A stretch of 64,000 bases of DNA. Source: Terriglobus sp. TAA 43. Lineage in GTDB: Bacteria; Acidobacteriota; Terriglobia; Terriglobales; Acidobacteriaceae. Under the pieces are notes generated by a model that did no database searches, had not been told where the DNA came from, and saw only the letters and a list, made by a program, of their open reading frames with translations. Numbering within the stretch: position 1 is the first letter of the stretch; each line of letters starts with the position of its first letter. Made by a program: the position numbers and the translations under genes. Below, one piece after another: positions 48,958-57,297 of the stretch. The stretch is taken from NCBI RefSeq assembly GCF_000800015.1, contig NZ_JUGR01000001.1:1116001-1180000 (forward strand), in the 5' to 3' direction.

Positions 48958-49576
48958 ATTTGCTCAAGGGAATATAGTCTGCTACGTCATCTCTGCCCCG
49001 TTCCCGTAACCCGGCTGCAACTCCCTCGCGATCCGCAAGCGGACGGTTCTGACTCATCTTTCGCTTCCCTTGCAGCCGCGTAATCGCCATACGAAAACCG
49101 ACGATGGCTCTCAACTGGCCGCGGATGAAATCGTCCGGCGCATCACTTACCTGCCACTCGCCGCCGATCTTGCCTTCATGATGCTGCGTGAGCAGCGTTA
49201 CCAAATCCAACAGGCGCACCTCGTCCTGAAAGAACTCCGGCATACCGTAGGCGTGAATGGTTTCGTAATTCCATGTAGGAACCACCTTGCCCGTTTCCTG
49301 CTTGGTGGCATACCAACTGGGCGTGATGTAAGCGTCCACACCAGAAAACAGCGCAAGGGCTTCTCCGACCACCGGAGCACTCGCTTGCGGATTTGCCTTC
49401 GCCAGATGTCCGTAGAGCGTCCCGAACTCGCCTTCGTCACGCACAAGGATCAATGGCAAAGGCGTTGAAAGCAGTTCAGTCCCGTTCCACGTCACCAGGT
49501 TCGCAAGACCTACAGCCTCCATAGCTTGATGGATGGCAGATAGATCCGACACTTCAAAGTGTGGCGGTAAGTACAT
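48956..49576 (-). CDS. PaiB-type FMN-binding protein
   Basis: A 206-residue split-barrel flavin-binding protein beginning MYLPPHFEVSD, as in PaiB. VTWNGTELLSTPLPLIL, GHLAKANPQ, SGVDAYITPSWYATK and VPTWNYETIHAYG are family hallmarks. PaiB was named as a negative regulator of sporulation and degradative enzymes in Bacillus; biochemically it is a flavin or haem-type oxidoreductase-like fold. The start at 49576 is from homology; the frame is open further upstream. It lies between clpP and clpX on the opposite strand. Confidence 0.85.
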   Translation of the reverse strand: MYLPPHFEVSDLSAIHQAMEAVGLANLVTWNGTELLSTPLPLILVRDEGEFGTLYGHLAKANPQASAPVVGEALALFSGVDAYITPSWYATKQETGKVVPTWNYETIHAYGMPEFFQDEVRLLDLVTLLTQHHEGKIGGEWQVSDAPDDFIRGQLRAIVGFRMAITRLQGKRKMSQNRPLADREGVAAGLRERGRDDVADYIPLSK

Positions 49577-49602
49577 GTGTTCACTATACGAAGTGGGTGC
49601 AA

Positions 49603-50064
49603 TTACTTTGAATGCGGTGCCCGAATACCCGTGTAATGTGCGCCCAGCAGCTTCCACGTACCGTTCTCTCGCTGCGCAATAAACGAGCCGCGCATCTCCA
49701 TGGAACGAGTGCCGCCGTCTGGCTGGGGCATCTGGTAGGTGAACTTCACAATCTCAATCGCGGTATCGCCAAACATGCGCACACTGATGTCGCTGGTGGA
49801 CATCTGAGGCCAATCCGTCTTCTTTTCTGGCGTATAGAAGCTCAGAAAGCGATCGTGTTCATCCACTTCACCTGCGGGCGATACCTCCACGTAGCTCTCG
49901 CTGATCATGCGCGCCAGCGATGCCGCGTCGTAGCCCTGTTCTGCTTTCAGGAAGTTATCAACAAGCTGTTTCACCACCGCATCTTCACCAACGCGCGGCA
50001 GCGCATGGGCGCTAACAACGGCAGCCATCATCAGAACGGCAAACATTCCCTTAATCCGCTTCAA
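49603..50064 (-). CDS. Secreted NTF2-like (SnoaL/DUF4440) protein
   Basis: A 153-residue protein. TTG at 50064 is chosen because AGAGG precedes it and the product then starts with a perfect signal peptide (MKRIKGMFAVLMMAAVVSAHA|LP). The mature part has the NTF2-like pattern of an N-terminal helix pair (VKQLVDNFLKAEQGYDAASLARMI) followed by a curved sheet ending GTWKLLGAHYTGI. Such secreted proteins are binding domains or small enzymes of unknown substrate. It lies 26 bases upstream of the PaiB-like gene on the same strand. Confidence 0.7.
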   Translation of the reverse strand: MKRIKGMFAVLMMAAVVSAHALPRVGEDAVVKQLVDNFLKAEQGYDAASLARMISESYVEVSPAGEVDEHDRFLSFYTPEKKTDWPQMSTSDISVRMFGDTAIEIVKFTYQMPQPDGGTRSMEMRGSFIAQRENGTWKLLGAHYTGIRAPHSK

Positions 50065-50315
50065 CTTCTTACCTCTTATGCACGCAGACAGATACGTGAA
50101 ATGACGCACTTTGGTTCCGGTCAACTCATTGGACGTCGCGTCCAGTGCCGAGGATTCACGACCAGGCTTCTGGACCCAGATTCCGGGAAATGTGTGGATT
50201 TCTCGTTCGAAATGTCGTCTGGACGGGTACTTACCATCACCACGGCGGTTATTGAGGGGGTGTAAACTTATTCTCTGTCAGGATTCTTCCCCCCTGGCAA
50301 GGAGCTCTCGACTCG

Positions 50316-51596
50316 ATGAAGACTTCCAAGGGCACTGACGACTCGCTACGGTGCTCGTTCTGCCACAAGTCGCAGGATGCAGTAGCGAAGCTGATCTCTT
50401 CCCCATCGGATTACCCACGCGCGTATATCTGCGACGAGTGCGTTGCTGTTTGCAACTCCATTCTGGAAGACGACCGCGCTGAGACCACGCCTGGATCGGC
50501 CCCGGCCCATCTGCCGAAGCCGCACGAGGTGAAGGCGTTCCTCGATGAGTACGTCATCGGCCAGGATCTCACTAAGAAGAAGCTCGCCGTAGCGGTCTAC
50601 AACCACTACAAGCGCATCCAGATGAACCGCACACGCGGTAACGATGTGGAGCTTGCGAAGTCAAACATCCTTCTCGTTGGCCCCACCGGCAGCGGCAAGA
50701 CCCTGCTGGCACAGACGCTGGCCAAGATGCTGGATGTTCCCTTTGCAATCGTCGACGCCACCACGCTCACTGAAGCTGGCTATGTGGGCGAAGACGTAGA
50801 AAACATCATCCTGAAGCTGCTCCAGGCCGCCGACGGTGACGTGACACGTGCGCAACAGGGCATCATCTACATCGACGAAATCGATAAGATTGGCCGCAAA
50901 GACGAGAACCCCTCCATCACTCGCGACGTTAGCGGCGAAGGTGTGCAGCAGGCACTGCTGAAGATGCTGGAAGGCACCGTCGCCAATGTTCCACCGCAAG
51001 GCGGCCGCAAGCACCCGCATCAGGAGTTCACCATCGTTGATACGACGAACATCCTGTTCATCTGCGGTGGCGCATTCGTCGGGTTGGAAAAGGTGATCGC
51101 TCGCCGTATCGGCAAGAAGGCGCTTGGCTTCAAGACCACGGTCGAAGGCAAGGAAGCGGAGGTTACTCCGATCCGCCCACAGCGCGATACGGAGATGCTG
51201 CGTCAGGCAGAACCGCAGGATCTGTTGAAGTATGGCTTGATCCCCGAGTTCGTCGGCCGTCTGCCCGTGTTGGGCATTCTGGACGAACTGGATGAAGCTG
51301 CGCTGATCGACATCCTTACTCGTCCGCGCAATGCCATTCTGAAGCAGTACGCGAAGCTGTTCGAGTTTGAAGGTGTAAAGGTCACCTGGACTCCAGAGGC
51401 TGCACAGGCCATCGCGCATGAAGCCTTGAATCGCAAGGTGGGTGCACGTGGTCTACGCATGATTCTGGAAGAGCTGATGCTGGATCTGATGTACACCGTT
51501 CCAACGAACAAGAAGATCAAGGAGTTGGAGATTACGGCGGAAATGGTGAAGAGCCGTACCGTCGCTCTGCCCCTTCCACTTGAAAAAGCCGGTTGA
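50316..51596 (+). CDS. clpX: ClpX, Clp protease ATP-binding unfoldase
   Basis: A 426-residue AAA+ unfoldase. The zinc domain has Cys13, Cys16, Cys39 and Cys42 (CSFC, CDEC). GPTGSGKT (about 125-132) is Walker [11 protein letters not shown] is Walker B, and [11 protein letters not shown] is the sensor/arginine-finger region. The ClpP-binding IGF-type loop is expected in the insert after [16 protein letters not shown] precedes the ATG. It is ended by a strong terminator, then lon. It serves ClpP encoded 2 kb upstream. Confidence 0.96.
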   Translation: MKTSKGTDDSLRCSFCHKSQDAVAKLISSPSDYPRAYICDECVAVCNSILEDDRAETTPGSAPAHLPKPHEVKAFLDEYVIGQDLTKKKLAVAVYNHYKRIQMNRTRGNDVELAKSNILLVGPTGSGKTLLAQTLAKMLDVPFAIVDATTLTEAGYVGEDVENIILKLLQAADGDVTRAQQGIIYIDEIDKIGRKDENPSITRDVSGEGVQQALLKMLEGTVANVPPQGGRKHPHQEFTIVDTTNILFICGGAFVGLEKVIARRIGKKALGFKTTVEGKEAEVTPIRPQRDTEMLRQAEPQDLLKYGLIPEFVGRLPVLGILDELDEAALIDILTRPRNAILKQYAKLFEFEGVKVTWTPEAAQAIAHEALNRKVGARGLRMILEELMLDLMYTVPTNKKIKELEITAEMVKSRTVALPLPLEKAG

Positions 51597-51606
51597 TATA
51601 TGAAGG

Positions 51607-51645
51607 CAAAACGCGGCGACCTCTGTGGTCGCCGCGTTTTGTTTT
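51607..51645 (+). terminator. Terminator of clpX
   Basis: Perfect 15-bp stem CAAAACGCGGCGACC-TCTGT-GGTCGCCGCGTTTTG followed by TTTTG, 10 bases after the stop. Confidence 0.95.
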
Positions 51646-51752
51646 GTATGTGATTTCCCACACCAACTTACACGCCTTAAAGGCAGTACAATCACCGGAA
51701 GTGTCCCACGTCGCATCCTGCGCTGTGTTGCCACGTCTAATGAGGGAGACCC

Positions 51753-54179
51753 ATGCCGAAACAAACTGATCAGCCCCACGGCGAAGTACGTAAGCTCCCC
51801 ATGATGCCCATCCGCGACATGGTCATCTTCCCGCATATGATGACCCCGTTTGTCGTGGGCCGCGAATCCAGCGTACGCGCGTTGGATGAAGCACTCACGG
51901 GCGACCGCAAAATCTTCCTTGCAACGCAACATGACGCAAGCATTGACGAACCGACTTCCGACGACATCTTTGAGACCGGCACCATTGGCAACATTGTGCA
52001 GTCTGTGAAGATGCCAGACGGCAACATCAAGGTGCTGGTAGAAGGTGTCGAACGCGCGCGCACCATCGAACTGAACGATGAGGACGGTTTTTTCGTCGCG
52101 ACCGTGCGCACAGGCAAAACAGAACTCGTCATCACACCGCAGATTGAGCAATTGATGCAGCTTGTGCAGCAGCGCTTCGAGCAACATCTGAAGCTGCAGC
52201 AGAGCCTCAACTACGAGACGATGGTGGCCAGCATCCGCACAGATGACCCGACAAAGCTCGCGGACGTCATCGCAGCGAACCTGCAGCTCTCCATCGAAGA
52301 AAAACAGGAACTGCTCGATCTCTTCGATCCCGCACAGCGCCTCACCAAGATCGCTGACGTACTCGACATCGCGATCGAAAAGCTCAACATGGACCGTACC
52401 GTGCAATCACGTGTAAAGCGGCAGATGGAGCGCGCGCAGAAAGAGTACTACCTCAACGAGAAGATCAAGGCCATCCAGAAGGAGCTTGGCCGCGGCGAAA
52501 AGTCCGAATGGGACGAGCTGAAGAAGAAGATTGAAGCCGCGGGCATGCCAAAGGAAGCCTTTGATAAGGCTATCCAGGAGTTAAAGAAGCTTGAGGCCAT
52601 GCCGCCCATGTCAGCGGAATCCACCGTCAGCCGCAACTATCTTGACTGGCTGCTGGCTGTGCCGTGGAAGAAGAAGTCCAAGGACATCCGCAACATTGAA
52701 CACGCGGAAACCATCCTGAACGAAGATCACTACGGACTGCCGAAGATCAAGGACCGCATCCTTGAGTTCCTCGCAGTACGACAGTTAGTGAAGAATCCTA
52801 AGGGTTCCATCCTTTGCTTCGTCGGACCTCCGGGTGTGGGTAAAACATCGCTCGGCATGAGCATCGCCAAGGCTACCGGACGCAAGTTCGTCCGAATGTC
52901 TCTTGGCGGCGTGCGTGACGAAGCAGAGATTCGCGGTCATCGCCGCACGTACATCGGTTCCCTGCCCGGCCAGATCATTCAGTCGATGAAGAAGGCCGGA
53001 ACGAAGAACCCTGTCATCATGCTCGACGAAGTCGACAAGATGGCCAGCGACTTCCGTGGCGATCCGTCAGCAGCGTTGTTGGAAGTTCTTGATCCCGAGC
53101 AAAACGCCACCTTCCAGGACCACTACCTCGACGTGGAATACGACCTGTCGCAGGTACTCTTCGTGGCCACGGCAAACGTGCTGCACACGATCCCGGGACC
53201 GCTGCAAGACCGCATGGAAATTCTGCGCCTGCACGGCTACACCGAAGTCGAAAAGCTGGAGATTGCCAAGCAGTACCTCGTGAAGAAGCAAATGGAAGCC
53301 ACCGGCCTGACGGCGGACAACATCGAGTTCAACGACGAGGGACTGAAGGAGCTTATCCGCGGCTACACCCGCGAAGCCGGCGTTCGTAACCTGGAACGCG
53401 AAATTGGCAACGTCTGCCGTAAGGCTGTACGTCGCGTGGTGAAGGAAGGCACGAAGCACAAGAAGGAATCGATCACTGCGGAGAACATTGCTGATTACCT
53501 CGGCCCGCAGAAGTTCCACGACTCGATCATCCAGGAGAAGAGTGAAGTCGGTCTTGTCACCGGCTTGGCTTGGACCGAGGTCGGCGGCAGCATTCTGCAG
53601 ACCGAAGTACAGGTTCTGGATGGCAAGGGCAAGTTGACCACTACTGGGCAGCTTGGCGATGTGATGCAGGAGTCGGCTCAGGCCGCGCTGAGCTACGTGC
53701 GTTCGCGCGCGCAGCACCTGGGCCTTCCCAAGGACTTCTACCGCAACATCGACATCCATGTGCACGTTCCGGAAGGCGCTATCCCGAAGGACGGCCCCTC
53801 CGCTGGCATCACGCTGGCCACTGCGCTCACCTCTGCGCTAACGCTGATTCCCGTACGTCGCGACATCGCGATGACCGGCGAAGTGACCCTGCGTGGCAAG
53901 GTTCTCCCGATTGGCGGATTGAAGGAGAAACTCCTCGCAGCACATCGCGCCGGTATCCGTGAAGCCATCATGCCCAAGGACAACGAAAAGGACTACGCCG
54001 AACTGCCGCAGCTCATCAAGGATGAGATGAAGCTGCACTTCGCCGCAGAAATGGACGAGGTTCTAAAGCTGGCGCTCGAAGGCCCCCTACCGAAACTGGA
54101 AGAGGAAAAGCCCGAGGCCCTCAACAACAAAATGCCTCCTCCCAACACGCTGCGTCCTGCTACAGAGGCGCGTCAGTAG
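51753..54179 (+). CDS. lon: Lon ATP-dependent protease
   Basis: An 808-residue protease. The N-terminal LON substrate-binding domain (about 12-205; [15 protein letters not shown]) precedes AAA+ with GPPGVGKT (358-365), then the S16 protease domain with Ser683 in PKDGPSAG and Lys726 in GGLKEKLL. It degrades misfolded and regulatory proteins in the cytoplasm. GGGAG lies before the ATG. TACAAT at 51688-51693 resembles a -10 box but has no obvious -35. The last 25 residues are a polar tail. It completes the tig-clpP-clpX-lon cluster. Confidence 0.96.
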   Translation: MPKQTDQPHGEVRKLPMMPIRDMVIFPHMMTPFVVGRESSVRALDEALTGDRKIFLATQHDASIDEPTSDDIFETGTIGNIVQSVKMPDGNIKVLVEGVERARTIELNDEDGFFVATVRTGKTELVITPQIEQLMQLVQQRFEQHLKLQQSLNYETMVASIRTDDPTKLADVIAANLQLSIEEKQELLDLFDPAQRLTKIADVLDIAIEKLNMDRTVQSRVKRQMERAQKEYYLNEKIKAIQKELGRGEKSEWDELKKKIEAAGMPKEAFDKAIQELKKLEAMPPMSAESTVSRNYLDWLLAVPWKKKSKDIRNIEHAETILNEDHYGLPKIKDRILEFLAVRQLVKNPKGSILCFVGPPGVGKTSLGMSIAKATGRKFVRMSLGGVRDEAEIRGHRRTYIGSLPGQIIQSMKKAGTKNPVIMLDEVDKMASDFRGDPSAALLEVLDPEQNATFQDHYLDVEYDLSQVLFVATANVLHTIPGPLQDRMEILRLHGYTEVEKLEIAKQYLVKKQMEATGLTADNIEFNDEGLKELIRGYTREAGVRNLEREIGNVCRKAVRRVVKEGTKHKKESITAENIADYLGPQKFHDSIIQEKSEVGLVTGLAWTEVGGSILQTEVQVLDGKGKLTTTGQLGDVMQESAQAALSYVRSRAQHLGLPKDFYRNIDIHVHVPEGAIPKDGPSAGITLATALTSALTLIPVRRDIAMTGEVTLRGKVLPIGGLKEKLLAAHRAGIREAIMPKDNEKDYAELPQLIKDEMKLHFAAEMDEVLKLALEGPLPKLEEEKPEALNNKMPPPNTLRPATEARQ

Positions 54180-54201
54180 GGATACCAATCAGACAAAGCA
54201 G

Positions 54202-54230
54202 AAGGGCCGACATCGGGATGTCGGCCCTTT
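54202..54230. terminator. Bidirectional terminator, lon / small membrane protein gene
   Basis: AAGGGCCGACAT-CGGG-ATGTCGGCCCTT followed by TCTATTTGTT; 12-bp perfect stem between convergent genes. Confidence 0.9.
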
Positions 54231-54248
54231 CTATTTGTTCTCAACGCG

Positions 54249-54392
54249 TCACTTCTTGCTGCTGAATAGGCCGCCGATCAGCGAAATCACCCACACAATA
54301 GCCAGGATATGAATCGCCAGGCTCGCACCATGGGTAAAGATTTCACCAAGCAGCCAGATCAGAAACAAAACACCTGCAATTGCCAGAAACAT
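54249..54392 (-). CDS. lmo0937 family small membrane protein
   Basis: A 47-residue protein too short for most gene callers. MFLAIAGVLFLIWLLGEI, then HGASLAIHILAIVWVISLIGGLF, gives two membrane helices, ending SSKK. This matches the lmo0937-type family of tiny proteins common in Acidobacteriota and Bacteroidota. GGAGGAGGAAGGG immediately upstream is a strong ribosome site. A 12-base palindrome CCGCAGCTGCGG (54407-54418) overlaps the start of that site. Function unknown. Confidence 0.8.
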   Translation of the reverse strand: MFLAIAGVLFLIWLLGEIFTHGASLAIHILAIVWVISLIGGLFSSKK

Positions 54393-54577
54393 ATACCCTT
54401 CCTCCTCCGCAGCTGCGGACAAATCACCCTGCCAATAGAAGCATGCATGGGAGCAGTGGTTGTATGCGCTTTCACAAAATCAAATTGGGCTCGATGAGGA
54501 AACGTATTCCGAAGCACCATGCATCTAGTCTCCTGTCGCGCAACTTGCGCACACGAATTTGAAAGGAGACTTCCCCC

Positions 54578-54727
54578 ATGTTGATTCTTCTCATCATTCT
54601 TCTTCTGCTCGCATTCGGCACCTCCCCGATTCTTCCCTACAGCCGTGGTTGGGGCTACTACCCGAGCGGTGGGCTCGGTCTGCTGGCAATCATTGTGCTG
54701 ATCGTCCTGCTGATGCACGGCGTCTAA
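54578..54727 (+). CDS. DUF3309 family small membrane protein
   Basis: A 49-residue protein reading MLILLIILLLLAFGTSPILP, a Gly/Tyr-rich turn (YSRGWGYYPSGG), then LGLLAIIVLIVLLMHGV. Two hydrophobic helices with the central W-G-Y-x-P-S-G-G are the DUF3309 signature. AAAGGAG lies 10 bases before the ATG. It is divergent from the lmo0937-type gene; both types of tiny protein are often stress-linked. A perfect terminator follows. Function unknown. Confidence 0.8.
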   Translation: MLILLIILLLLAFGTSPILPYSRGWGYYPSGGLGLLAIIVLIVLLMHGV

Positions 54728-54745
54728 GTCGAAAGAAACAGGTTG

Positions 54746-54787
54746 GCAAACAGGAACGGGAGCCATATGGCTCCCGTTCCTGTTTGC
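54746..54787. terminator. Bidirectional terminator, DUF3309 gene / metO-like gene
   Basis: Perfect 19-bp stem GCAAACAGGAACGGGAGCC-ATAT-GGCTCCCGTTCCTGTTTGC between the convergent genes. Confidence 0.93.
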
Positions 54788-54800
54788 ATAAAAAGAAATC

Positions 54801-55082
54801 CTACTTGCAGCCACCTGCGATCGAAGGGATGAACATAACCTCATCGCGATCCTGAAACTGATACGCATCGCCGCCTAGGAAGCGGATGTCTTCATCGTTG
54901 ACATACACGTTGATGAACTTACGCAGCGTGCCGTCCTCGTCCTTGATGTGCGTGCCCAGCTCCGGGAACTTCAGTCCCAGATCATCCACCAGCGCGGGCA
55001 GCGTAGCCGCCTCAGACTGCACCTGCTTTGTTCCTGACGTGTGCCGCGCAAAGGCGGCGGGAAGCATTACTCGAATTGCCAA
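54801..55082 (-). CDS. ThiS/MoaD-type sulfur carrier, MetO-like
   Basis: A 93-residue beta-grasp protein. MAIRVMLPAA opens the fold, VNVYVN-like INVYVNDEDIRFLGGDAYQFQDRDEVMFIPSIAGG closes it, and Gly90-Gly91 is the usual thiocarboxylation site. Two extra residues (Cys-Lys) follow the diglycine, so a protease step, as in CysO/HcyS systems, would be needed before activation. TTG at 55082 is the start, with AGGAGG at 8 bases; the site overlaps the end of the upstream PLP-enzyme gene, so both are co-translated. With that enzyme it resembles the MetM/MetO pair. A MoaD or ThiS role is less likely because no moa or thi genes are near. Confidence 0.75.
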   Translation of the reverse strand: MAIRVMLPAAFARHTSGTKQVQSEAATLPALVDDLGLKFPELGTHIKDEDGTLRKFINVYVNDEDIRFLGGDAYQFQDRDEVMFIPSIAGGCK

Positions 55083-55083
55083 C

Positions 55084-56376
55084 TTAGTTTCCTCCTGCAA
55101 GTGCCAGTTCCGGCTCTGCAGTCGATGCAGCAACTCCGTCCAGCTCGTTGATGTACTCTTCAAAGTCCGCCAGGCGCGGACGTACTGCGCGGCCCAACGT
55201 AAAGCGATCTGCAATGCAATCGGTCGTCTTCAGACCATTGCCTGTGATGCAGACGACGGTCAGTTCATCCGCTGCAATGCGACCCTGCGCAATCAGCTTC
55301 GCTGTTACGGCAGTAGTGACGCCACCAGCAGTCTCCGTGAAGATGCCTTCCGTCTCTGCAAGCTCCTGAATGCCGCTGACCACTTCAATGTCCGAAACAT
55401 CCTCGGCCCATCCGCCCGTCTCGCGAATCATGCGCGATGCAAACGGACCATCCGCAGGATTGCCAATCGCCAGCGAACGCGCAATCGTCGAAGGCTTCTG
55501 CGGCGTGATGGTTTCGGTATTATTCTTCACTGCCTGTGCAATGGGCGAGCAGCCCGTAGCCTGCGCACCGAAGAAGCGCACATGCTTCTTCTCTACCAGG
55601 CCCAGGTACACCAGCTCATCAAATGCCTTCTTGATCTTGCGGATCAGCGAACCACCGGCCATTGGAACCACAACGTTGTCCGGCAGCTTCCAGCCAAGTT
55701 GTTCCGCAATTTCAAAGCCCACAGACTTTGAACCTTCTGCGTAGTAAGGACGCAGATTTACATTCACAAAGCCCCAGTTGTACTGGTCTGCGATCAGGCT
55801 GCACAGGCGATTTACGTGGTCATAGTTGCCGTCGATACGCACCAGGCGCGCGCCGTAGATCAGGGTGTTCAAAATCTTCGCAGGCTCAAGATCAGCGGGT
55901 ACCAGAATGCAAGCCTTCATGCCAAGGCGTGCTGACTGCGCTGCCACCGAATTCGCCAGGTTGCCCGTAGATGAGCAGCCAACCACATCAAAGCCAAACG
56001 CACGCGCATTCGCCAGCGCAACCGCCACCACGCGATCCTTGAAGCTCAGCGTCGGAAAGCAAACAGCATCGTTCTTGACGTAAAGATTCTGCGAACCAAG
56101 ACGCTTGCCCAGGTTCTTCGCACGCACCAGCGGCGTAAATCCAACCGGCAGATCCGGTTCAAATCCCTCAGGAATGGGCAGCAGCGAACGATAACGCCAC
56201 ATGTTGTCCGGGCCTGCTTCAACAATCTTCTTTGTGAACAGTGGCTTTGCAGCCTCAAGGTCGTAGCGCACTTCCAGCGGAGTAAACGACTCGTCGCAGA
56301 TGCTCAGCGGCTGGTTGCCATAGCTCTTGCCCGATTCCTTCGAGTAAAGCTCGTACGGTGTACACGCAGACGACAT
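55084..56376 (-). CDS. Threonine-synthase-like PLP enzyme, probable MetM (O-phosphohomoserine sulfhydrylase)
   Basis: A 430-residue fold-type II PLP enzyme. SFKDR carries the PLP Lys113, and the phosphate-binding CSSTGNLANSVAAQSARLG and C-terminal CITGNGLK segments match threonine synthase. Start ATG 56376 (MSSACTPYELY) has AGAGGG upstream. Two features argue against a plain ThrC role: a SAM-I riboswitch controls it, and a sulfur-carrier gene follows directly. In the MetM/MetO pathway reported from Streptomyces, a threonine-synthase homologue makes homocysteine from O-phosphohomoserine with a thiocarboxylated carrier. Threonine synthase or cysteate synthase remain possible. A SAM-regulated threonine enzyme would make little physiological sense. 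Confidence 0.75.
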   Translation of the reverse strand: MSSACTPYELYSKESGKSYGNQPLSICDESFTPLEVRYDLEAAKPLFTKKIVEAGPDNMWRYRSLLPIPEGFEPDLPVGFTPLVRAKNLGKRLGSQNLYVKNDAVCFPTLSFKDRVVAVALANARAFGFDVVGCSSTGNLANSVAAQSARLGMKACILVPADLEPAKILNTLIYGARLVRIDGNYDHVNRLCSLIADQYNWGFVNVNLRPYYAEGSKSVGFEIAEQLGWKLPDNVVVPMAGGSLIRKIKKAFDELVYLGLVEKKHVRFFGAQATGCSPIAQAVKNNTETITPQKPSTIARSLAIGNPADGPFASRMIRETGGWAEDVSDIEVVSGIQELAETEGIFTETAGGVTTAVTAKLIAQGRIAADELTVVCITGNGLKTTDCIADRFTLGRAVRPRLADFEEYINELDGVAASTAEPELALAGGN

Positions 56377-56379
56377 AGA

Positions 56380-56395
56380 ACCCTCTTCCAAGGGT
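56380..56395 (-). promoter_or_regulatory. Hairpin covering the ribosome site of the MetM-like gene
   Basis: Minus strand ACCCT-TGGAAG-AGGGT puts the AGGG ribosome-binding bases in a 5-bp stem 4 bases before the ATG. It could be the translational off-switch of the SAM riboswitch about 140 bases upstream. The stem is short, so this is tentative. Confidence 0.4.
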
Positions 56396-56531
56396 GGAAG
56401 AAAGACACTGCATGCGACGCTCTCTATGGATTTGGCGCGTTCCATGGCGATGGACAACGCCGCGCGGAAGGAAGTCTGATTAGACGGTCATACTGCTGGT
56501 CCGACCAAGGTGCGGAGAAGCTGTATCCCGA

Positions 56532-56635
56532 ATCTCATGTTCCCCGGTTCCCCAGGAGAGAGTTGACACCGGTACAGACCTCGTCCGGTTGTCGTGGCGT
56601 CGCAGGGCTCATCCCTCAACCACTCTTCATGAAAT
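56532..56635 (-). ncRNA. SAM-I (S-box) riboswitch
   Basis: On the minus strand all four helices of the S-box aptamer can be drawn. P1 is ATTTCATG/CATGAGAT (8 pairs). P2 is GTGG/CCAC around the conserved GAGGGATGAGCCC with the kink-turn bases. Then comes the GACAACC strand. P3 is ACCGG/CCGGT, followed by GGTGTCAA (consensus GGUGCxAA), and P4 is CCTGG-GGAA-CCGGG. It begins about 35 bases after a promoter and lies 156 bases before the MetM-like start codon. In this class SAM binding turns expression off. The expression platform has no obvious terminator; a hairpin over the ribosome site suggests translational control. Confidence 0.9.
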
Positions 56636-56676
56636 CCGAATCTGCGTGATGCCATTGCAGAAAAGGATGTTGCTTC

Positions 56677-56705
56677 TTTATATCAACGCGCTGAGGTCCA
56701 TGCAA
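56677..56705 (-). promoter_or_regulatory. Promoter of the SAM riboswitch transcript
   Basis: Minus strand TTGCAT, 17 bases, TATAAA. Box and spacing fit a sigma-70-type promoter, and transcription would start about 35 bases before the aptamer. Confidence 0.6.
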
Positions 56706-56769
56706 CCCCGTTCCGGGCGGAGGTGGAGGTAACGAGAATCAACGGTTCGCAAACCACGGAATCTATTGG

Positions 56770-57168
56770 CTACTTCTCGATATGGGACAGGATGCTGCGA
56801 ACGCCCGATACAAATCGGTGAGGATCGAACTCCGTACGCAAAATCTCGTCAGGGCAGTCTGTCAGCACGGCGACACGCCAATTGCAAACAAACGCGACAA
56901 CCTGCTCGGGCTGCCCTGTCTTAATTTCGGAGCACAGTTGTTCCGCAGCCTTCACCTTCTGCTCACCCTCAACGTCGATCAGCACCAGGTCATACAGCTT
57001 GCTCCAAAACATCGAAAGCCCTTCGGCAGTAGAAAGCGTGGAATCCACGTCGAAGCCCGAAAGTCGGAGGATTTGGTCACGCAAAGGACGTAAGGTCTCG
57101 CGCGAGCATATATGCAGAATGTTTTTTGACGGGGTCTCAGCAGGAATCAAAGGCATATCGGATGACAT
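56770..57168 (-). CDS. Response-regulator receiver-like protein
   Basis: A 132-residue single-domain protein. NILHICSRETLRPLRDQILRLSGFDVDSTLSTAEGL resembles the start of a CheY fold, and YDLVLIDVEGE supplies an Asp at the phosphoacceptor position. The acidic pair near the N-terminus is replaced (CSRE) and the Thr/Lys switch residues are not evident, so it may be a degenerate receiver. No histidine kinase is nearby. It lies between the riboswitch promoter and the divergent metH genes. Confidence 0.6.
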   Translation of the reverse strand: MSSDMPLIPAETPSKNILHICSRETLRPLRDQILRLSGFDVDSTLSTAEGLSMFWSKLYDLVLIDVEGEQKVKAAEQLCSEIKTGQPEQVVAFVCNWRVAVLTDCPDEILRTEFDPHRFVSGVRSILSHIEK

Positions 57169-57297
57169 TGGCTACGTGCCTCTTGCGAAATCGAAGTGCA
57201 AGCTCAGAGGCAGTTTTAGTGTACAGAAGCCCGCCGTCCCAAGACGAAGAGCGGCCGGACGCGTCCCACCGCACTCCAGTATCATCGAATCTTTGCC

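Noticed and set aside
54801-55214. A longer 137-residue form of the sulfur carrier
   Set aside because: The extra 44 residues overlap the PLP-enzyme gene in another frame. The beta-grasp fold starts at the TTG with AGGAGG upstream.
55084-56376. Plain threonine synthase as the only reading of this gene
   Set aside because: It cannot be excluded from sequence, but SAM-riboswitch control and the adjacent sulfur carrier fit homocysteine synthesis better.
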